From an uncultured Clostridium sp. (GTDB lineage: Bacteria; Bacillota; Clostridia; TANB77; CAG-508), in NCBI GenBank assembly GCA_948442365.1, contig CAOJRU010000012.1, forward strand, positions 1 to 56,779: DNA of 56,779 nt, in the 5' to 3' direction. Position 1 is the stretch's first letter. Every line of letters begins with the position of its first letter. This document shows positions 9,406 through 18,860 of the stretch, piece after piece. The position numbers were made by a program, and so were the translations under genes. The notes beneath the pieces were generated by a model. That model was not told where the DNA came from and did not search any database. It saw only the letters and a list, made by a program, of their open reading frames with translations.

Positions 9406-10264
9406 ATGACACAAGCGGATAAACATTTTATAGAAACCTGTAAAGAAATTATTGAAAATGGTTACTCTTCAGAAGGCACAAACGTAAGAACCAGATGGGA
9501 AGACGGAACGGAAGCAAACTATATATCGATTGTAGGAGTATCAAACAAATATGACGTAGCAAAAGAATTTCCAATGATTACAATAAGAAATAACAGTGGA
9601 TCTTATAAAAGAGCCATAGATGAAGTATTATGGATATGGCAAAAAAAATCCAATAACATAAAAGACTTAAATTCTCACATTTGGGATCAATGGGCTGACA
9701 GTGAAGGAAGTATTGGAAAAGCCTATGGTTATCAAATGGGGAAAAAATATCAATTTAAAACAAAAGAAGGAATACAAGAAATGGATCAAGTAGACTATGT
9801 TTTATATTTATTAAAAAACGATCCATCTAGTCGTAGAATTGTGACAAATATATTTAACCATGAAGAATTAAAAGATATGGGATTAGAGCCATGTTTATTT
9901 AGTACCCAATGGATTGTAAAACAAGGAAAATTACATTTAATTTTAAATCAGCGTTCACAAGACATGTTAGCAGCAAATCGGGTGGAATGTTATGCAATAT
10001 GCGGCTTTACAATATATGTTTGCTCAAGTATCAGAATTAGAAGTAGGAACACTAACTCATAATATAGGAGATTGTCACATATATGATAGACATATACCAT
10101 TGGTTCAGAAATTAATCGAGGCAGAAAGCAAAGACGTACACCCAAAACTAATCATAAAAAATCCTACCAAGAATTTTTACGATTTCAAAGTAGAAGACTT
10201 TGAAATCGAGGGATATGAATATAACCAAACTATAAAATTAGGAAAAATACCAGTCGCAGAATAA
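9406..10264 (+). CDS. thyA: Thymidylate synthase, read through a CGG +1 recoding site
   Basis: Makes dTMP from dUMP with methylene-tetrahydrofolate. The catalytic Cys is in LEPCLFSTQW, and NQRSQDML is the phosphate-binding/dimer segment. The first frame runs 191 codons to an in-frame CGG at 9979-9981. Read straight on, it goes off-family and stops at 10062. Skipping the C gives Asn-Gly-Trp-Asn-Val and continues QYAALQYMFAQVSEL and THNIGDCHIYDRH, a normal ThyA C-terminus, for 285 aa in all. The ATG at 9406 follows AAAGGGAGG; a TATACT-like -10 is at about 9367. folA follows 42 bp downstream, so thymidylate synthesis and dihydrofolate recycling are paired. Confidence 0.93.
9979..9982 (+). other. 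CGGN +1 recoding site in thyA
   Basis: In-frame CGG followed by G, after AAT (Asn). The upstream frame is position 1 modulo 3 and the downstream frame is position 2, so exactly one base is skipped. Skipping the C reads GGG (Gly) and then TGG (Trp). Confidence 0.8.
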
Positions 10265-10306
10265 AAGAATAATAGCGATAAATAGAAAAGAAAGAGGAGA
10301 AAAAAG

Positions 10307-10801
10307 ATGTTAAGTATCATAGTAGCAAAAGCAAAAAATAATATAATAGGAAAAGAAAATAAAATAGTATGGAACTTACCAGCAGACTTAAAACATTTCA
10401 AGGAATTAACAACAGGACATACCATTATTATGGGAAGAAAAACATTTGAATCATTAGGAAGAGTTTTACCAAACAGAAAGCATATTGTTTTTAGTCAAAA
10501 TCCTGACTTTAAAGTAGAGGATGAAAATGTTAGTGTAGTTCATTCTATGTTAGAAATACAAGAATATATAGAAAATGAGCAAGAAAATTTTGTTATTGGT
10601 GGAGCTATGATTTATAATTTATTAATGCCACATGTAAGCAAAATGTATGTGACAGAAATTGACGAAGAATTTGAAGGAGATAGCTTCTTCCCTAAAATTA
10701 ATACAGAAATTTGGAAAGAAACAAGTAGGGAAAAAGGACCAAAGGACGAAATAAATAATTTAGATTATGACTATGTAATCTATAGAAAAATGGGTAAGTA
10801 G
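10307..10801 (+). CDS. folA: Dihydrofolate reductase
   Basis: 164-aa NADPH-dependent reductase that regenerates tetrahydrofolate used up by ThyA. Family motifs include the N-terminal IVAKAKNNIIGKENKIVW, LPADLKHFKELTTG with the substrate-binding acidic residue, the cofactor-binding IIMGRKTFESLG, and VIGGAMIY. Length and order are typical. The ribosome site is GAGGAG before the ATG. It is downstream of thyA and 15 bp upstream of coaE, so a small operon is likely. Confidence 0.96.
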   Translation: MLSIIVAKAKNNIIGKENKIVWNLPADLKHFKELTTGHTIIMGRKTFESLGRVLPNRKHIVFSQNPDFKVEDENVSVVHSMLEIQEYIENEQENFVIGGAMIYNLLMPHVSKMYVTEIDEEFEGDSFFPKINTEIWKETSREKGPKDEINNLDYDYVIYRKMGK

Positions 10802-10816
10802 AAAAAGGAGAAAAGC

Positions 10817-11380
10817 GTGAAAATAATAGGCATAACAGGAAAATCAGGAAGCGGAAAATCAACCTTAGCAGCATTACTTGCTAAAAAACTAAAGTGCGAT
10901 AGTATTAATATTGATAAAATAGGGCATAAAGCAACTGACGATGAAAAAATCAAGGATAAACTATGTGAAATTTTCGGGAAAGGAATTTTAGGAGACAATA
11001 GCAAGATTGACAGAAAAAAATTAGGAAATATTGTATTTTCTAATCCAGAAAAAATGGATAAGTTAACAGAAATTACTTGGGGATATATGCAAGAAATATT
11101 AGATGGCATTTTACAAAAACAACCCTCTATGATTATATTGGAATGGGCTTTATTGCCAGTTGACAGTAAGTATTGGGGGAAATGTGATACAAAAATATTA
11201 ATGCAAGCAGATGATGCAGAAAGAAAAAATAAAGTGATAGAAAGAGATCAAATATCAGAAGAATATTTTTTGAAAAGAGAGGCAGGAAGTATGGACTATG
11301 AACCTTTTGAATTTGATTATATTTTTGAAAATGATTATAAAGAAGAAACCATGCATAAAATAGTAAACGCCATAGAATAG
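10817..11380 (+). CDS. coaE: Dephospho-CoA kinase
   Basis: 187-aa P-loop kinase that catalyses the last step of coenzyme A synthesis. Walker A is GKSGSGKS at residues about 8-15. The NIDKIGHKA segment matches the usual D-xD-x-A-H region in a looser form, and DRKKLGNIVFSNPEKMDKL is the conserved CoA-kinase middle. It is slightly shorter than usual (about 200 aa). The start is GTG at 10817 after AAAAAGGAG. It lies 15 bp after folA. Confidence 0.85.
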   Translation: MKIIGITGKSGSGKSTLAALLAKKLKCDSINIDKIGHKATDDEKIKDKLCEIFGKGILGDNSKIDRKKLGNIVFSNPEKMDKLTEITWGYMQEILDGILQKQPSMIILEWALLPVDSKYWGKCDTKILMQADDAERKNKVIERDQISEEYFLKREAGSMDYEPFEFDYIFENDYKEETMHKIVNAIE

Positions 11381-11431
11381 GAATAGTAAAAATCGCTTTT
11401 GGTTAGAATAGATTTATCAAGGAGGATAAAA

Positions 11432-12430
11432 ATGTTCAAACCAAAAGCGATTTATTTTGAAAAAGAAATTTTAGATTATCCATTAGGAAAAGAACTAATG
11501 GATAAATACCAAGAGATACCAAAGGTAGAAATAGAAAATCATAATAACATAGAAGAAATGAGGAAAAAATCTAATAAAGAATTTGCAGATATGAAAAGAA
11601 ACCTTATTATAGGAGTTAGAAAAACACATAAATTTGTAGAAAATCATAAAACATCTGATTACTTAGTACCCTATACTTCGTCTGGTTGTACAGCAGCTTG
11701 TATGTATTGCTATTTAGTATGTAATTACAATAAATGTGCCTATTTACGCCTATTTGTTAATCGAGAACAAATGCTAGATAAAATCATTAAAACTTCAGAA
11801 AGAGCAGAAAAAGAATTGACTTTTGAAATTGGAAGTAATAGTGACCTAATCTTAGAAAATACAATTACCAATAATTTAATCTGGACCATTGAGAATTTTC
11901 AAAAAGCGAAGCAAGGGAAATTAACGTTTCCAACCAAATTTGATATGGTAGATCCTATTTTACCGCTTAATCATCAAGGTAGGATTACTATTAGAATGAG
12001 TGTTAATCCAGAAGAGATTATTAATAAAGTAGAATTTGGGACATCTAGGTTAAAGGGTAGAATAGAAGCCATTAATAAGTTGAAAGAAGCAGGGTATGAA
12101 ATTGGTATTTTAATTGCACCTGTTATTTTAGTTGAGAATTGGAAAGAATTATATTTGCAGTTAATCGAAAGGCTATATACAGAATTATCTGAAAAAGTCA
12201 AAAAAGATGTCTTTTTTGAAATTATATTTATGACTTATAGCTATATTCATACAAAAATAAATGAAGAAGCTTTTCCTAATGCGATTTCTTTATATGATAA
12301 AGAACAAATGACAGGAAGAGGACGTGGTAAGTATTGGTATAAAAATGATGTTAGAGGAGAAGCAGAAGTTTTTTTACGTGAACAAATGAACCGATTTTTT
12401 CCGAATAATAGAATTGAATATATTGTTTAA
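11432..12430 (+). CDS. splB: Spore photoproduct lyase
   Basis: Radical SAM enzyme that reverses the spore photoproduct (thymine dimer of UV-treated spores). It is 332 aa, near the usual 340. Radical SAM cysteines are in CTAACMYC. The neighbouring LVCNYNKCAYLRLFVN segment holds the Cys expected to donate hydrogen. PYTSSGC and the C-terminal GRGKYWYKNDV are family features. The ATG at 11432 follows AAGGAGG by 7 bases. With SASP and SpoIVB in the same window it marks a spore former. A strong palindromic terminator follows. Confidence 0.94.
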   Translation: MFKPKAIYFEKEILDYPLGKELMDKYQEIPKVEIENHNNIEEMRKKSNKEFADMKRNLIIGVRKTHKFVENHKTSDYLVPYTSSGCTAACMYCYLVCNYNKCAYLRLFVNREQMLDKIIKTSERAEKELTFEIGSNSDLILENTITNNLIWTIENFQKAKQGKLTFPTKFDMVDPILPLNHQGRITIRMSVNPEEIINKVEFGTSRLKGRIEAINKLKEAGYEIGILIAPVILVENWKELYLQLIERLYTELSEKVKKDVFFEIIFMTYSYIHTKINEEAFPNAISLYDKEQMTGRGRGKYWYKNDVRGEAEVFLREQMNRFFPNNRIEYIV

Positions 12431-12471
12431 ATTTAGGTTTCGACTTTTTGCAAGTGAAGGTTATGCTATAT

Positions 12472-12514
12472 AAAAAGTTGATATATAACTATATAGTTAT
12501 ATATCAACTTTTTT
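12472..12514. terminator. Perfect palindromic hairpin after splB
   Basis: AAAAAGTTGATATATAAC and its exact complement flank TATATA, and the 3' side runs on into TTTTTT. The near-symmetry suggests a bidirectional terminator. From here to 12700 I see no gene, only AT-rich sequence. Confidence 0.8.
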
Positions 12515-12710
12515 GTAGTATTTTAATAAGACTGAACAGTAATTTTTTAATGATTATTAGGTGAATTTATACAAAAAATGATTGATAAAAAATGTAAAAT
12601 AATATATTATTTAGACGATTTTATTCTTTTTCTAAATGTAATTCTTACATTTAAATTTCCAAAATATTGAAAAAAGTAAAAAAGAATGATATAGTAAAGG
12701 AGGTAATAAA

Positions 12711-12977
12711 TTGCCAGTTGTTTCACAATTTTATGGAATTATTATTCAAATGTTTTTTGATGAAAATGGAAAACATCACGAAAAGCATATACATGTAAGG
12801 TATAATGAATTAGAAGCAGTATACGATTTAAGAGGAAACATCTTAGAAGGACAAATTCCATACAAAAAAAGGAAATTAGTAGAAGCTTGGATATCAATTC
12901 ACCAAGAAGAACTAGAAAGTTTATGGGCGTTAATTCACGAACAAGGAGAATTTTTTAAAATAGATCCTTTAAAGTAA
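12711..12977 (+). CDS. DUF4160 family protein
   Basis: 88-aa protein with DUF4160 features: FYGIIIQMFFDENGKHHEKHIHVRY near the start, which carries several His, then GNILEGQIPYKKRKLVEAWI. It begins with TTG at 12711 after a strong AAAGGAGG. It is followed 15 bp later by a DUF2442 protein; these two families commonly occur next to each other and have been suggested to act as a toxin-antitoxin-like pair, which is not shown here. No membrane segment is present. Confidence 0.8.
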   Translation: MPVVSQFYGIIIQMFFDENGKHHEKHIHVRYNELEAVYDLRGNILEGQIPYKKRKLVEAWISIHQEELESLWALIHEQGEFFKIDPLK

Positions 12978-12992
12978 AGGGGGAGGATATGA

Positions 12993-13229
12993 ATGTATAT
13001 AGTGCCAAAACCAATTGAAATAAAAGTTTTAGAAAATTACAAATTGTGGTTAAAATTCGAAAATGGGGAAGAAAAAATATTTAGCATGGAAAAATATATT
13101 CATGAGAAATTTTATCAGAGATTAAAAAACAGAAAATATTTTGAAAATGTAAAAGTAGCAGGAAATACGATAGAATGGGAAAAAGGAGAAGATGTAGCAC
13201 CAGAAAATCTATATTATGATAGTATATAG
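12993..13229 (+). CDS. DUF2442 family protein
   Basis: 78-aa protein matching DUF2442: an N-terminal IEIKVLENYKLWLKFENGE beta segment, FYQRLKNRKYFENVKV in the middle, and the C-terminal TIEWEKGEDVAPENLYYDS. The ATG at 12993 follows GGGGGAGG. It is translated just after the DUF4160 gene and is probably its functional partner. The molecular function of both is unknown. Confidence 0.82.
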   Translation: MYIVPKPIEIKVLENYKLWLKFENGEEKIFSMEKYIHEKFYQRLKNRKYFENVKVAGNTIEWEKGEDVAPENLYYDSI

Positions 13230-13266
13230 ATTTAGTAACAATTAAAAAAATAAAGGGAGATATAGT

Positions 13267-14136
13267 ATGAGTAAAATAGAGTTTATTAATAATGCTTATA
13301 CGAAAGATAATTTACGACTTCCTATGGTTCATTTCAATAGTCATAAAAAAGATATATGTGTAATATTTATACATGGAATGTGTCAAAGCATACTAGACAA
13401 TTATTTTTCTGTGGTATGTGGGAACATTTTATTGGAAAATAATATAGGTTTTCTTTATCAGCACAATCGAGGACATTCCATAGAAAATGATATACAAATG
13501 AGAGATGGTTCTTATACAAGGTGTGGTTGTATGTATGAAATTTTTGAGGATTGCATTTTAGATATTGATTTAGCTATTAACAAAGCAAAAGAATTAGGAT
13601 ATAAAAAATTTATTTTAATGGGTCATAGTTATGGATGTAACAAATTAATTTACTATTATTATAAAAAACAACCTAATATTTTGGGTCTAATTCTTGCTAG
13701 TGCTCCAGATATGGTAGGGCTTCAATTATATCGTCAAAAAGATTATAAAAAACTACTTAAGGAAGCAAAAGAAAATATCGATAATGGTAATTCAACTAAG
13801 CTTCTTAGTAATTTATTTGAAGAATATATGTATATAAGTTCCCAAACTTATTATAATTGGTTTAATAAAAACTCTAACCTAGATAATTTACCAATTATGG
13901 GGAATTCTGAAAATTGGTATCAATTTGAATCCATAAAAGTTCCCATATTAACTTTTTCTGGTTCCAATGAAACAGAGAATTATTTGCATTTAGACTTACT
14001 GAAAGAAAAAGCGAAAAATTGTAATGATTTTGAATATAAAATAATAAATAATACCAATCATTTTTATAGCAATAAAGAAGAACAAATAGGTAATATCATT
14101 TTAGATTGGATAAAAAAGAAATTTGAGTCAAATTAA
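13267..14136 (+). CDS. Alpha/beta hydrolase
   Basis: 289-aa hydrolase of the alpha/beta fold. The oxyanion loop is FIHGMCQS, the nucleophile elbow is GHSYG at about residue 120, and NNTNHF near the C-terminus gives a candidate catalytic His. SGSNETENYLH may hold the acid. No signal peptide is visible. It resembles serine aminopeptidase or lysophospholipase-like relatives, but the substrate cannot be told. The ribosome site is AAGGGAG. It lies between the DUF pair and the T-box leader and is probably transcribed separately from pheST. Confidence 0.8.
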   Translation: MSKIEFINNAYTKDNLRLPMVHFNSHKKDICVIFIHGMCQSILDNYFSVVCGNILLENNIGFLYQHNRGHSIENDIQMRDGSYTRCGCMYEIFEDCILDIDLAINKAKELGYKKFILMGHSYGCNKLIYYYYKKQPNILGLILASAPDMVGLQLYRQKDYKKLLKEAKENIDNGNSTKLLSNLFEEYMYISSQTYYNWFNKNSNLDNLPIMGNSENWYQFESIKVPILTFSGSNETENYLHLDLLKEKAKNCNDFEYKIINNTNHFYSNKEEQIGNIILDWIKKKFESN

Positions 14137-14146
14137 GAAAAACCAC

Positions 14147-14175
14147 TTGTAAAATCTTAGAAAATATGTTAAAAT
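14147..14175 (+). promoter_or_regulatory. Promoter of the T-box / pheST operon
   Basis: TTGTAA (14147-14152) and TAAAAT (14170-14175) are spaced by 17 bases. Transcription would start at about 14182, at the 5' end of the T-box leader. Confidence 0.65.
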
Positions 14176-14181
14176 ATAGAA

Positions 14182-14451
14182 TAGTGATAAACAAAAACCA
14201 ATTAAAAAGCAAAGTAGATAAATCATAAAATATGAAAAAGAGAAGATGATCGTGGCTGAAAATCATCTCATATGGATTTATTGAAATTTCACTTTTTAGG
14301 TCTTTTTCCGAAATAGAATGAAATGAGAAAAGTAAGAAAAAGCGGTCGAACCGTTAAAACGATAATGAGGTTAGTAAAAAACTAATAAATTTAGGTGGTA
14401 CCACGAAAATTTGCCATTTCGTCCTATAAGAATAGGAGGAAGTGGCTTTTT
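14182..14451 (+). promoter_or_regulatory. T-box riboswitch (tRNA-Phe sensing)
   Basis: The T-box consensus AGGTGGTACCACG is at 14393-14405. A stem I helix is seen as GATGAT...ATCATC near 14247-14268. The terminator is a 15-bp stem with one mismatch (14413-14427 with 14432-14446) followed by TTTTT. The AGGTGGTACCACG side can form the competing antiterminator. The downstream genes are pheS and pheT, so the expected specifier is UUC; a UUC occurs at 14288-14290, but I have not resolved the specifier loop. Uncharged tRNA-Phe should raise expression of the operon. Confidence 0.9.
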
Positions 14452-14532
14452 AGATAGGAAATTGATAAGGTTAAATAATCATTTATGATTCAAACTACAA
14501 AGTAAAAAGGATGTTGAAAAGGATGTGTTAAA

Positions 14533-14862
14533 ATGCAACCCAATAAAAATTTACAATGCTATTTAGATGCTAAGGTTTATAGTGGTGAAGAAGTGCAAAA
14601 AAGCATAGAAGAAACCAAAAAAGAATTCCCTAATAAAAAAGTAAAAGTTAGCATAGCATTAAATGAATTTGATATGTATATTATAACCTTTCAATTTGAA
14701 AATAAGAATAAATTTTTTCATACCATTATGATAAAAATTTGGAGAAAATTCAAAAAAATACGATTATTAGAAAATGGGAAGAAAGAAAAACTAGAGCGAT
14801 ATCCTAATAATCAAAAAAATTATGGACAATATAAACAAACAAAAACATATCGTCCCTATTAA
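14533..14862 (+). CDS. Small unknown protein under the PheST T-box
   Basis: 109-aa basic protein that I do not recognise. The first half has beta-strand-like stretches (KVKVSIALNEFDMYIITFQFE). The C-terminal third is very rich in Lys, Asn and Tyr. There is no signal peptide and no membrane helix. It lies between the T-box terminator and pheS, 27 bp before pheS, so it should be induced together with phenylalanyl-tRNA synthetase when charged tRNA-Phe falls. The start has only a weak ribosome site (AAAAGGATG). I give no function. Confidence 0.65.
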   Translation: MQPNKNLQCYLDAKVYSGEEVQKSIEETKKEFPNKKVKVSIALNEFDMYIITFQFENKNKFFHTIMIKIWRKFKKIRLLENGKKEKLERYPNNQKNYGQYKQTKTYRPY

Positions 14863-14889
14863 AAAGCTTAGAAAGGAAAATGAAAGATT

Positions 14890-15909
14890 ATGAAAGAACA
14901 AATTGCAAAAATCAAAGAAAATTCAGTAAAAGAAATCAACCAATGTAAAGAAGAAAAAGAACTAAATGAATTAAAAGTAAAATACTTAGGAAAAAAAGGG
15001 GAACTAACCGTAGTTTTAAGAGGAATGGGAAGTTTGAGCCCAGAAGAAAGACCCGTGATTGGAAGTTTAGTGAATCAAGTAAGAGATGAATTAGAACAGC
15101 TAATACAAGAAAAAGAAAAAGAATTTAAAAGAAAACAATTAGAAAAGAAATTAGAAACAGAAAATATAGATGTAACAGAACCAAGCAAAAAAATAAAAAT
15201 AGGTTCTTTACATCCTATCACACAGATAATAGAAGAAGTAGAAGAAATATTTTTAGGAATGGGATACAAAATAGCAGATGGACCAGAAGTAGAAAAAGCA
15301 ATCTATAACTTTGATAAATTAAATACACCCCCAGACCATCCAGCAAGAGACGTACAAGACACTTTTTACATAACCGATGATATTGTATTACGAAGTCAAA
15401 CCTCTCCTGTACAAGCAAGAGTAATGGAGAACCAAAAACCACCTATAAAAATTATTTGTCCAGGTGCCGTATATCGTTCTGATAGCGTAGACGCTACTCA
15501 TTCACCAGTATTCCATCAAATAGAGGGATTAGTCGTTGATAAAAATATAGCTATGACAGATTTAAAAGGAACACTTGAGATGTTTGCTAAAAAATGTTTA
15601 GGAGAAAACACTAAAATTAGGTTCAGACCACATCATTTTCCATTCACAGAACCAAGTGCAGAAGCAGATGTATCTTGTTTTGTATGTGGCGGAAAAGGAT
15701 GTAGAGTATGTAAAGGCGAGGGATGGATCGAACTATTAGGATGTGGAATGGTACATCCTAACGTATTAAAAAATTGTGGAATCGATCCAGAAGAATATTC
15801 AGGATTTGCATTTGGATTTGGTGTAGAAAGAATTGCAATGGCAAAATTCGGAATTGAAGATATGAGATTATTATATGAAAATGATGCCAGATTTTTAAAG
15901 CAGTTTTAA
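14890..15909 (+). CDS. pheS: Phenylalanine--tRNA ligase alpha subunit
   Basis: 339-aa catalytic subunit of the alpha2beta2 enzyme that charges tRNA-Phe. It has an N-terminal coiled coil (about 1-90), then class II motifs: [19 protein letters not shown], motif 2 around [38 protein letters not shown], and motif 3 [21 protein letters not shown] is a small Cys cluster seen in bacterial PheS. Length is typical. Regulated by the T-box at 14182-14451. pheT follows after one small gene. Confidence 0.97.
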   Translation: MKEQIAKIKENSVKEINQCKEEKELNELKVKYLGKKGELTVVLRGMGSLSPEERPVIGSLVNQVRDELEQLIQEKEKEFKRKQLEKKLETENIDVTEPSKKIKIGSLHPITQIIEEVEEIFLGMGYKIADGPEVEKAIYNFDKLNTPPDHPARDVQDTFYITDDIVLRSQTSPVQARVMENQKPPIKIICPGAVYRSDSVDATHSPVFHQIEGLVVDKNIAMTDLKGTLEMFAKKCLGENTKIRFRPHHFPFTEPSAEADVSCFVCGGKGCRVCKGEGWIELLGCGMVHPNVLKNCGIDPEEYSGFAFGFGVERIAMAKFGIEDMRLLYENDARFLKQF

Positions 15910-15965
15910 TATAGTAGTAAAAAATAAATTAATTAAAAATTTAGTTAATTGAGGAGTGTTAAAAT

Positions 15966-16325
15966 ATGGAAATAAAAAACTTATTTCACAGAAATGAAAG
16001 ATCACAAAAAGGAAAACTTATTACCTTAGAACAAGCAAAAAAGTATGCACAAAGTGAAAAGTATAAAGATTGCATTTTTCCAGTAGAAGGAATCATAGGC
16101 GGAAAAGTAATGTGTAGAATTCAAAAAGTGCAAAGAAAAGAAGAAGGCTTGAACTTAAACAAAAATGAACAAGAAACCAGTTTTAAAAAATATGTTACAG
16201 GTGGCGGAAAATACAGAGGAATTAACGGAAAAGTCAAAGAAGAAAAAACAAATACATCAGATACGATCCAATATAATAATTGGCAATCCGCTAAAAGGTA
16301 TAATCCAGAAGCATATACAAGATAA
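15966..16325 (+). CDS. Small unknown protein between pheS and pheT
   Basis: 119-aa protein that I do not recognise. The N-terminal 60 residues look folded (LITLEQAKKYAQSEKYKDCIFPVEGIIGG in two parts). The remainder is hydrophilic and Lys/Asn/Gly rich and probably disordered. It begins after TTGAGGAGTG and ends 14 bp before pheT, so it is translated from the pheST message. pheS and pheT are normally adjacent, so the insertion of a gene here is unusual. No function is assigned. Confidence 0.65.
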   Translation: MEIKNLFHRNERSQKGKLITLEQAKKYAQSEKYKDCIFPVEGIIGGKVMCRIQKVQRKEEGLNLNKNEQETSFKKYVTGGGKYRGINGKVKEEKTNTSDTIQYNNWQSAKRYNPEAYTR

Positions 16326-16339
16326 AGGAGAAGAATGTT

Positions 16340-18742
16340 ATGAAAGCAAGTATAGAATGGTTAAAAGAATATAGTGATATAGATATCGATCCAGTCGAAT
16401 TAGGCGACATATTAACAATGACAGGATCCAAAGTAGAGACGATAGACCAATTAGGAAATGATATTAAAAATGTAGTAGTTGGAAAAATATTGGAAATAGA
16501 AAAGCACCCAGATGCCGATAAATTAGTAGTAACCAAAGTAGATGTAGGAACAGAAAAGATACAAATTGTAACAGGAGCGAACAACATCAAAGTAGGTGAT
16601 ATGGTACCAATAGCAAAAGATGGGTCAGAATTACCAGGTGGTGTAAAAATAAAAAAGGGAATGTTAAGAGGGATTGAATCTTGTGGAATGATGTGTTCGG
16701 TTGGAGAATTAAATTTGGCACTAGCAGATTATCCAGGACAAATTGAACATGGGATTATGATATTAGATGAAAAATTTGAAAAAGAATTAGGAAAAGACAT
16801 TGTGGAAGTACTAAATCTGAAAGAAGACATCATCGATTTTGAAATAACCTCTAATCGACCAGATTGTTTTTCTATCGAAGGATTGGGAAGAGAGACAGCA
16901 GCATCGCTAAACAAACCATTTAAAAATCCAAGAAAAAATATAGATGAAAAACAAGTAGAAACCAAACAGGAATTAGAAGGTCTAAAAGTTGATATTGAAG
17001 CACCAGACTTATGTTATCGATATGTAGCAAGAATGGTTAAAAATGTAAAAATTGGGCCATCACCAGATTGGATGATAAGAAGATTAAAAGCTTGTGGTAT
17101 CAGAAGTATCAACAATATTGTAGATATTACAAACTATGTTATGTTAGAAATGGGTCAACCAATGCATGCTTTTGACATCAATTCAATAGCGGGAAAACAT
17201 ATTACGGTAAGACGTGCTAAAAAAGGAGAAGTCATTACAACACTGGATAAACAAGAAAGAGAGTTAGACGAAAACAATCTAGTTATAGCAGATGAGAAAA
17301 AAGCAGTAGCCATAGCAGGTGTTATGGGGGGATTAAATTCAGAAATAGAAACAGATACCCAAACAGTAGTATTTGAATCTGCTGTATTCTATGGGGGAAG
17401 TGTTAGAAAGACTGCCAAAAAAGTAGGATTACGAACCGAAAGTTCTTCTCGATTTGAAAAAGGATTGTCAGCAGAAAATGCCGTAAGAGCAGCCAATAGA
17501 GCAGTAGAATTAGTAGAATTATTAGGAGCAGGAGAAGCCGTAAACGGAAAAATTGATGTCTATCCAACAAAACAGAAAATGAATCAAATTCCATTGGATG
17601 TTGCCAAAATTAATGCTTTATTAGGAACTAATTTATCAAAGCAAGAAATGGTAGAAATATTAGAAAAACTAGAAATAAAAGTAGAAAAAGATATGGCAAT
17701 GGCACCATATTTCAGAATGGATTTAGAATTTGTGGCTGACATAGCAGAAGAAATAGGCCGTTTTTATGGCTATGACAAATTAGATTCTACCCTAATTAAA
17801 GCAGATACTACCTTAGGTATTAGAAATAAAGAACAAACCATCAAAAAGAAAGTAAAAGAAGTATTAGTAAATCATGGACTTTCAGAAATCTATACTTATG
17901 GATTTGTAAGTGAAAAAGATTTGGAACAATCCAACATTAGTGAAGAAATCAAGAAATATGCGATTACCATACAAAATCCATTAAGTGATGAATATAAATT
18001 AATGCGACCATCTACCATACCAAGTATGATACAAACATTAGCAACCAATAACAACAAAAAAAATAAGCAAGTTAAATTGTTTGATGTATCAAGAAACTAT
18101 AAAAACATAAAACAAGAAGTAGAAGAGGGAGAAGTCCCTTTACAAGAAGAAATATTAACCATTGGTATGTATGGTGAAGATGTTGATTTTTATTCTTTAA
18201 AAGGAATACTTGAAAATATATTAGAAGCTATTTATATTGCGCATTATGAAATAGAAAAAGAAAAACAAAATGCTTCTTACCATCCAGGTAGATGTGCTAA
18301 TTTAAAAATTGGCACAGATGTTATTGCAACATTAGGAGAAGTTCATCCAGAGGTATTAGATCAGTATAGCATTTCTAAAAGAGCCTATTTAGCAGAAGTC
18401 AATATTACAAAACTGGTAAAATATGCGAAAGCTAACAAGAAATATATAGAAGTTCCAAAATTCCCAGCGGTGGAAAGAGATATTGCGGTAACGGTAGACG
18501 AAAATGTGGAAGTAGGACAAATCGAAAAAATCATTACGAAAAAGGCAAAGAAATTATTGGAGAGTATGCAACTATTTGATATTTATAGAAACGAAAAATT
18601 AGGAGAGAATAAGAAAAGTGTTGCTTATTCGCTTATCTTTAGAGATAAGAATAAAACATTGAGTGATGAGGAAATCAATACCATAATGGATGCTGTTATT
18701 TCTGAATTAGAGAAACAATTAGGAGCAATTTTGAGAAAATAA
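16340..18742 (+). CDS. pheT: Phenylalanine--tRNA ligase beta subunit
   Basis: 800-aa beta subunit. Domains in order: a B1 segment and EMAP/OB-type tRNA-binding fold (about 40-150, VVGKILEIEKHPDADKL), the B3/B4 editing domain (about 210-390, with RSINNIVDITNYVM and QPMHAFD), the B5 domain (about 405-475), a catalytic-like core (RSS-type RTESSSRFEKG within B3/B4; MRPSTIPSM in the core), and the C-terminal ferredoxin-like anticodon-binding domain (about 705-800, KFPAVERDIAVTVDE). Length is normal. The ribosome site is AAAGGAG before the ATG. T-box controlled. Confidence 0.97.
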   Translation: MKASIEWLKEYSDIDIDPVELGDILTMTGSKVETIDQLGNDIKNVVVGKILEIEKHPDADKLVVTKVDVGTEKIQIVTGANNIKVGDMVPIAKDGSELPGGVKIKKGMLRGIESCGMMCSVGELNLALADYPGQIEHGIMILDEKFEKELGKDIVEVLNLKEDIIDFEITSNRPDCFSIEGLGRETAASLNKPFKNPRKNIDEKQVETKQELEGLKVDIEAPDLCYRYVARMVKNVKIGPSPDWMIRRLKACGIRSINNIVDITNYVMLEMGQPMHAFDINSIAGKHITVRRAKKGEVITTLDKQERELDENNLVIADEKKAVAIAGVMGGLNSEIETDTQTVVFESAVFYGGSVRKTAKKVGLRTESSSRFEKGLSAENAVRAANRAVELVELLGAGEAVNGKIDVYPTKQKMNQIPLDVAKINALLGTNLSKQEMVEILEKLEIKVEKDMAMAPYFRMDLEFVADIAEEIGRFYGYDKLDSTLIKADTTLGIRNKEQTIKKKVKEVLVNHGLSEIYTYGFVSEKDLEQSNISEEIKKYAITIQNPLSDEYKLMRPSTIPSMIQTLATNNNKKNKQVKLFDVSRNYKNIKQEVEEGEVPLQEEILTIGMYGEDVDFYSLKGILENILEAIYIAHYEIEKEKQNASYHPGRCANLKIGTDVIATLGEVHPEVLDQYSISKRAYLAEVNITKLVKYAKANKKYIEVPKFPAVERDIAVTVDENVEVGQIEKIITKKAKKLLESMQLFDIYRNEKLGENKKSVAYSLIFRDKNKTLSDEEINTIMDAVISELEKQLGAILRK

Positions 18743-18860
18743 TAACTAAAATATGACAATTATATTAAAAATTTGTTACAATGGTAAAAAATGTAGACAA
18801 AACGAAAAAAATGTAATATGATACCAACACAAGTAGTAATCTACAAAGGAGGAAATAGAG

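Noticed and set aside
10062..10264. Second halves of thyA, ffh, recO and the others as separate genes with their own starts
   Set aside because: They lack ribosome sites at their first Met, start in the middle of conserved domains, and overlap the first halves.
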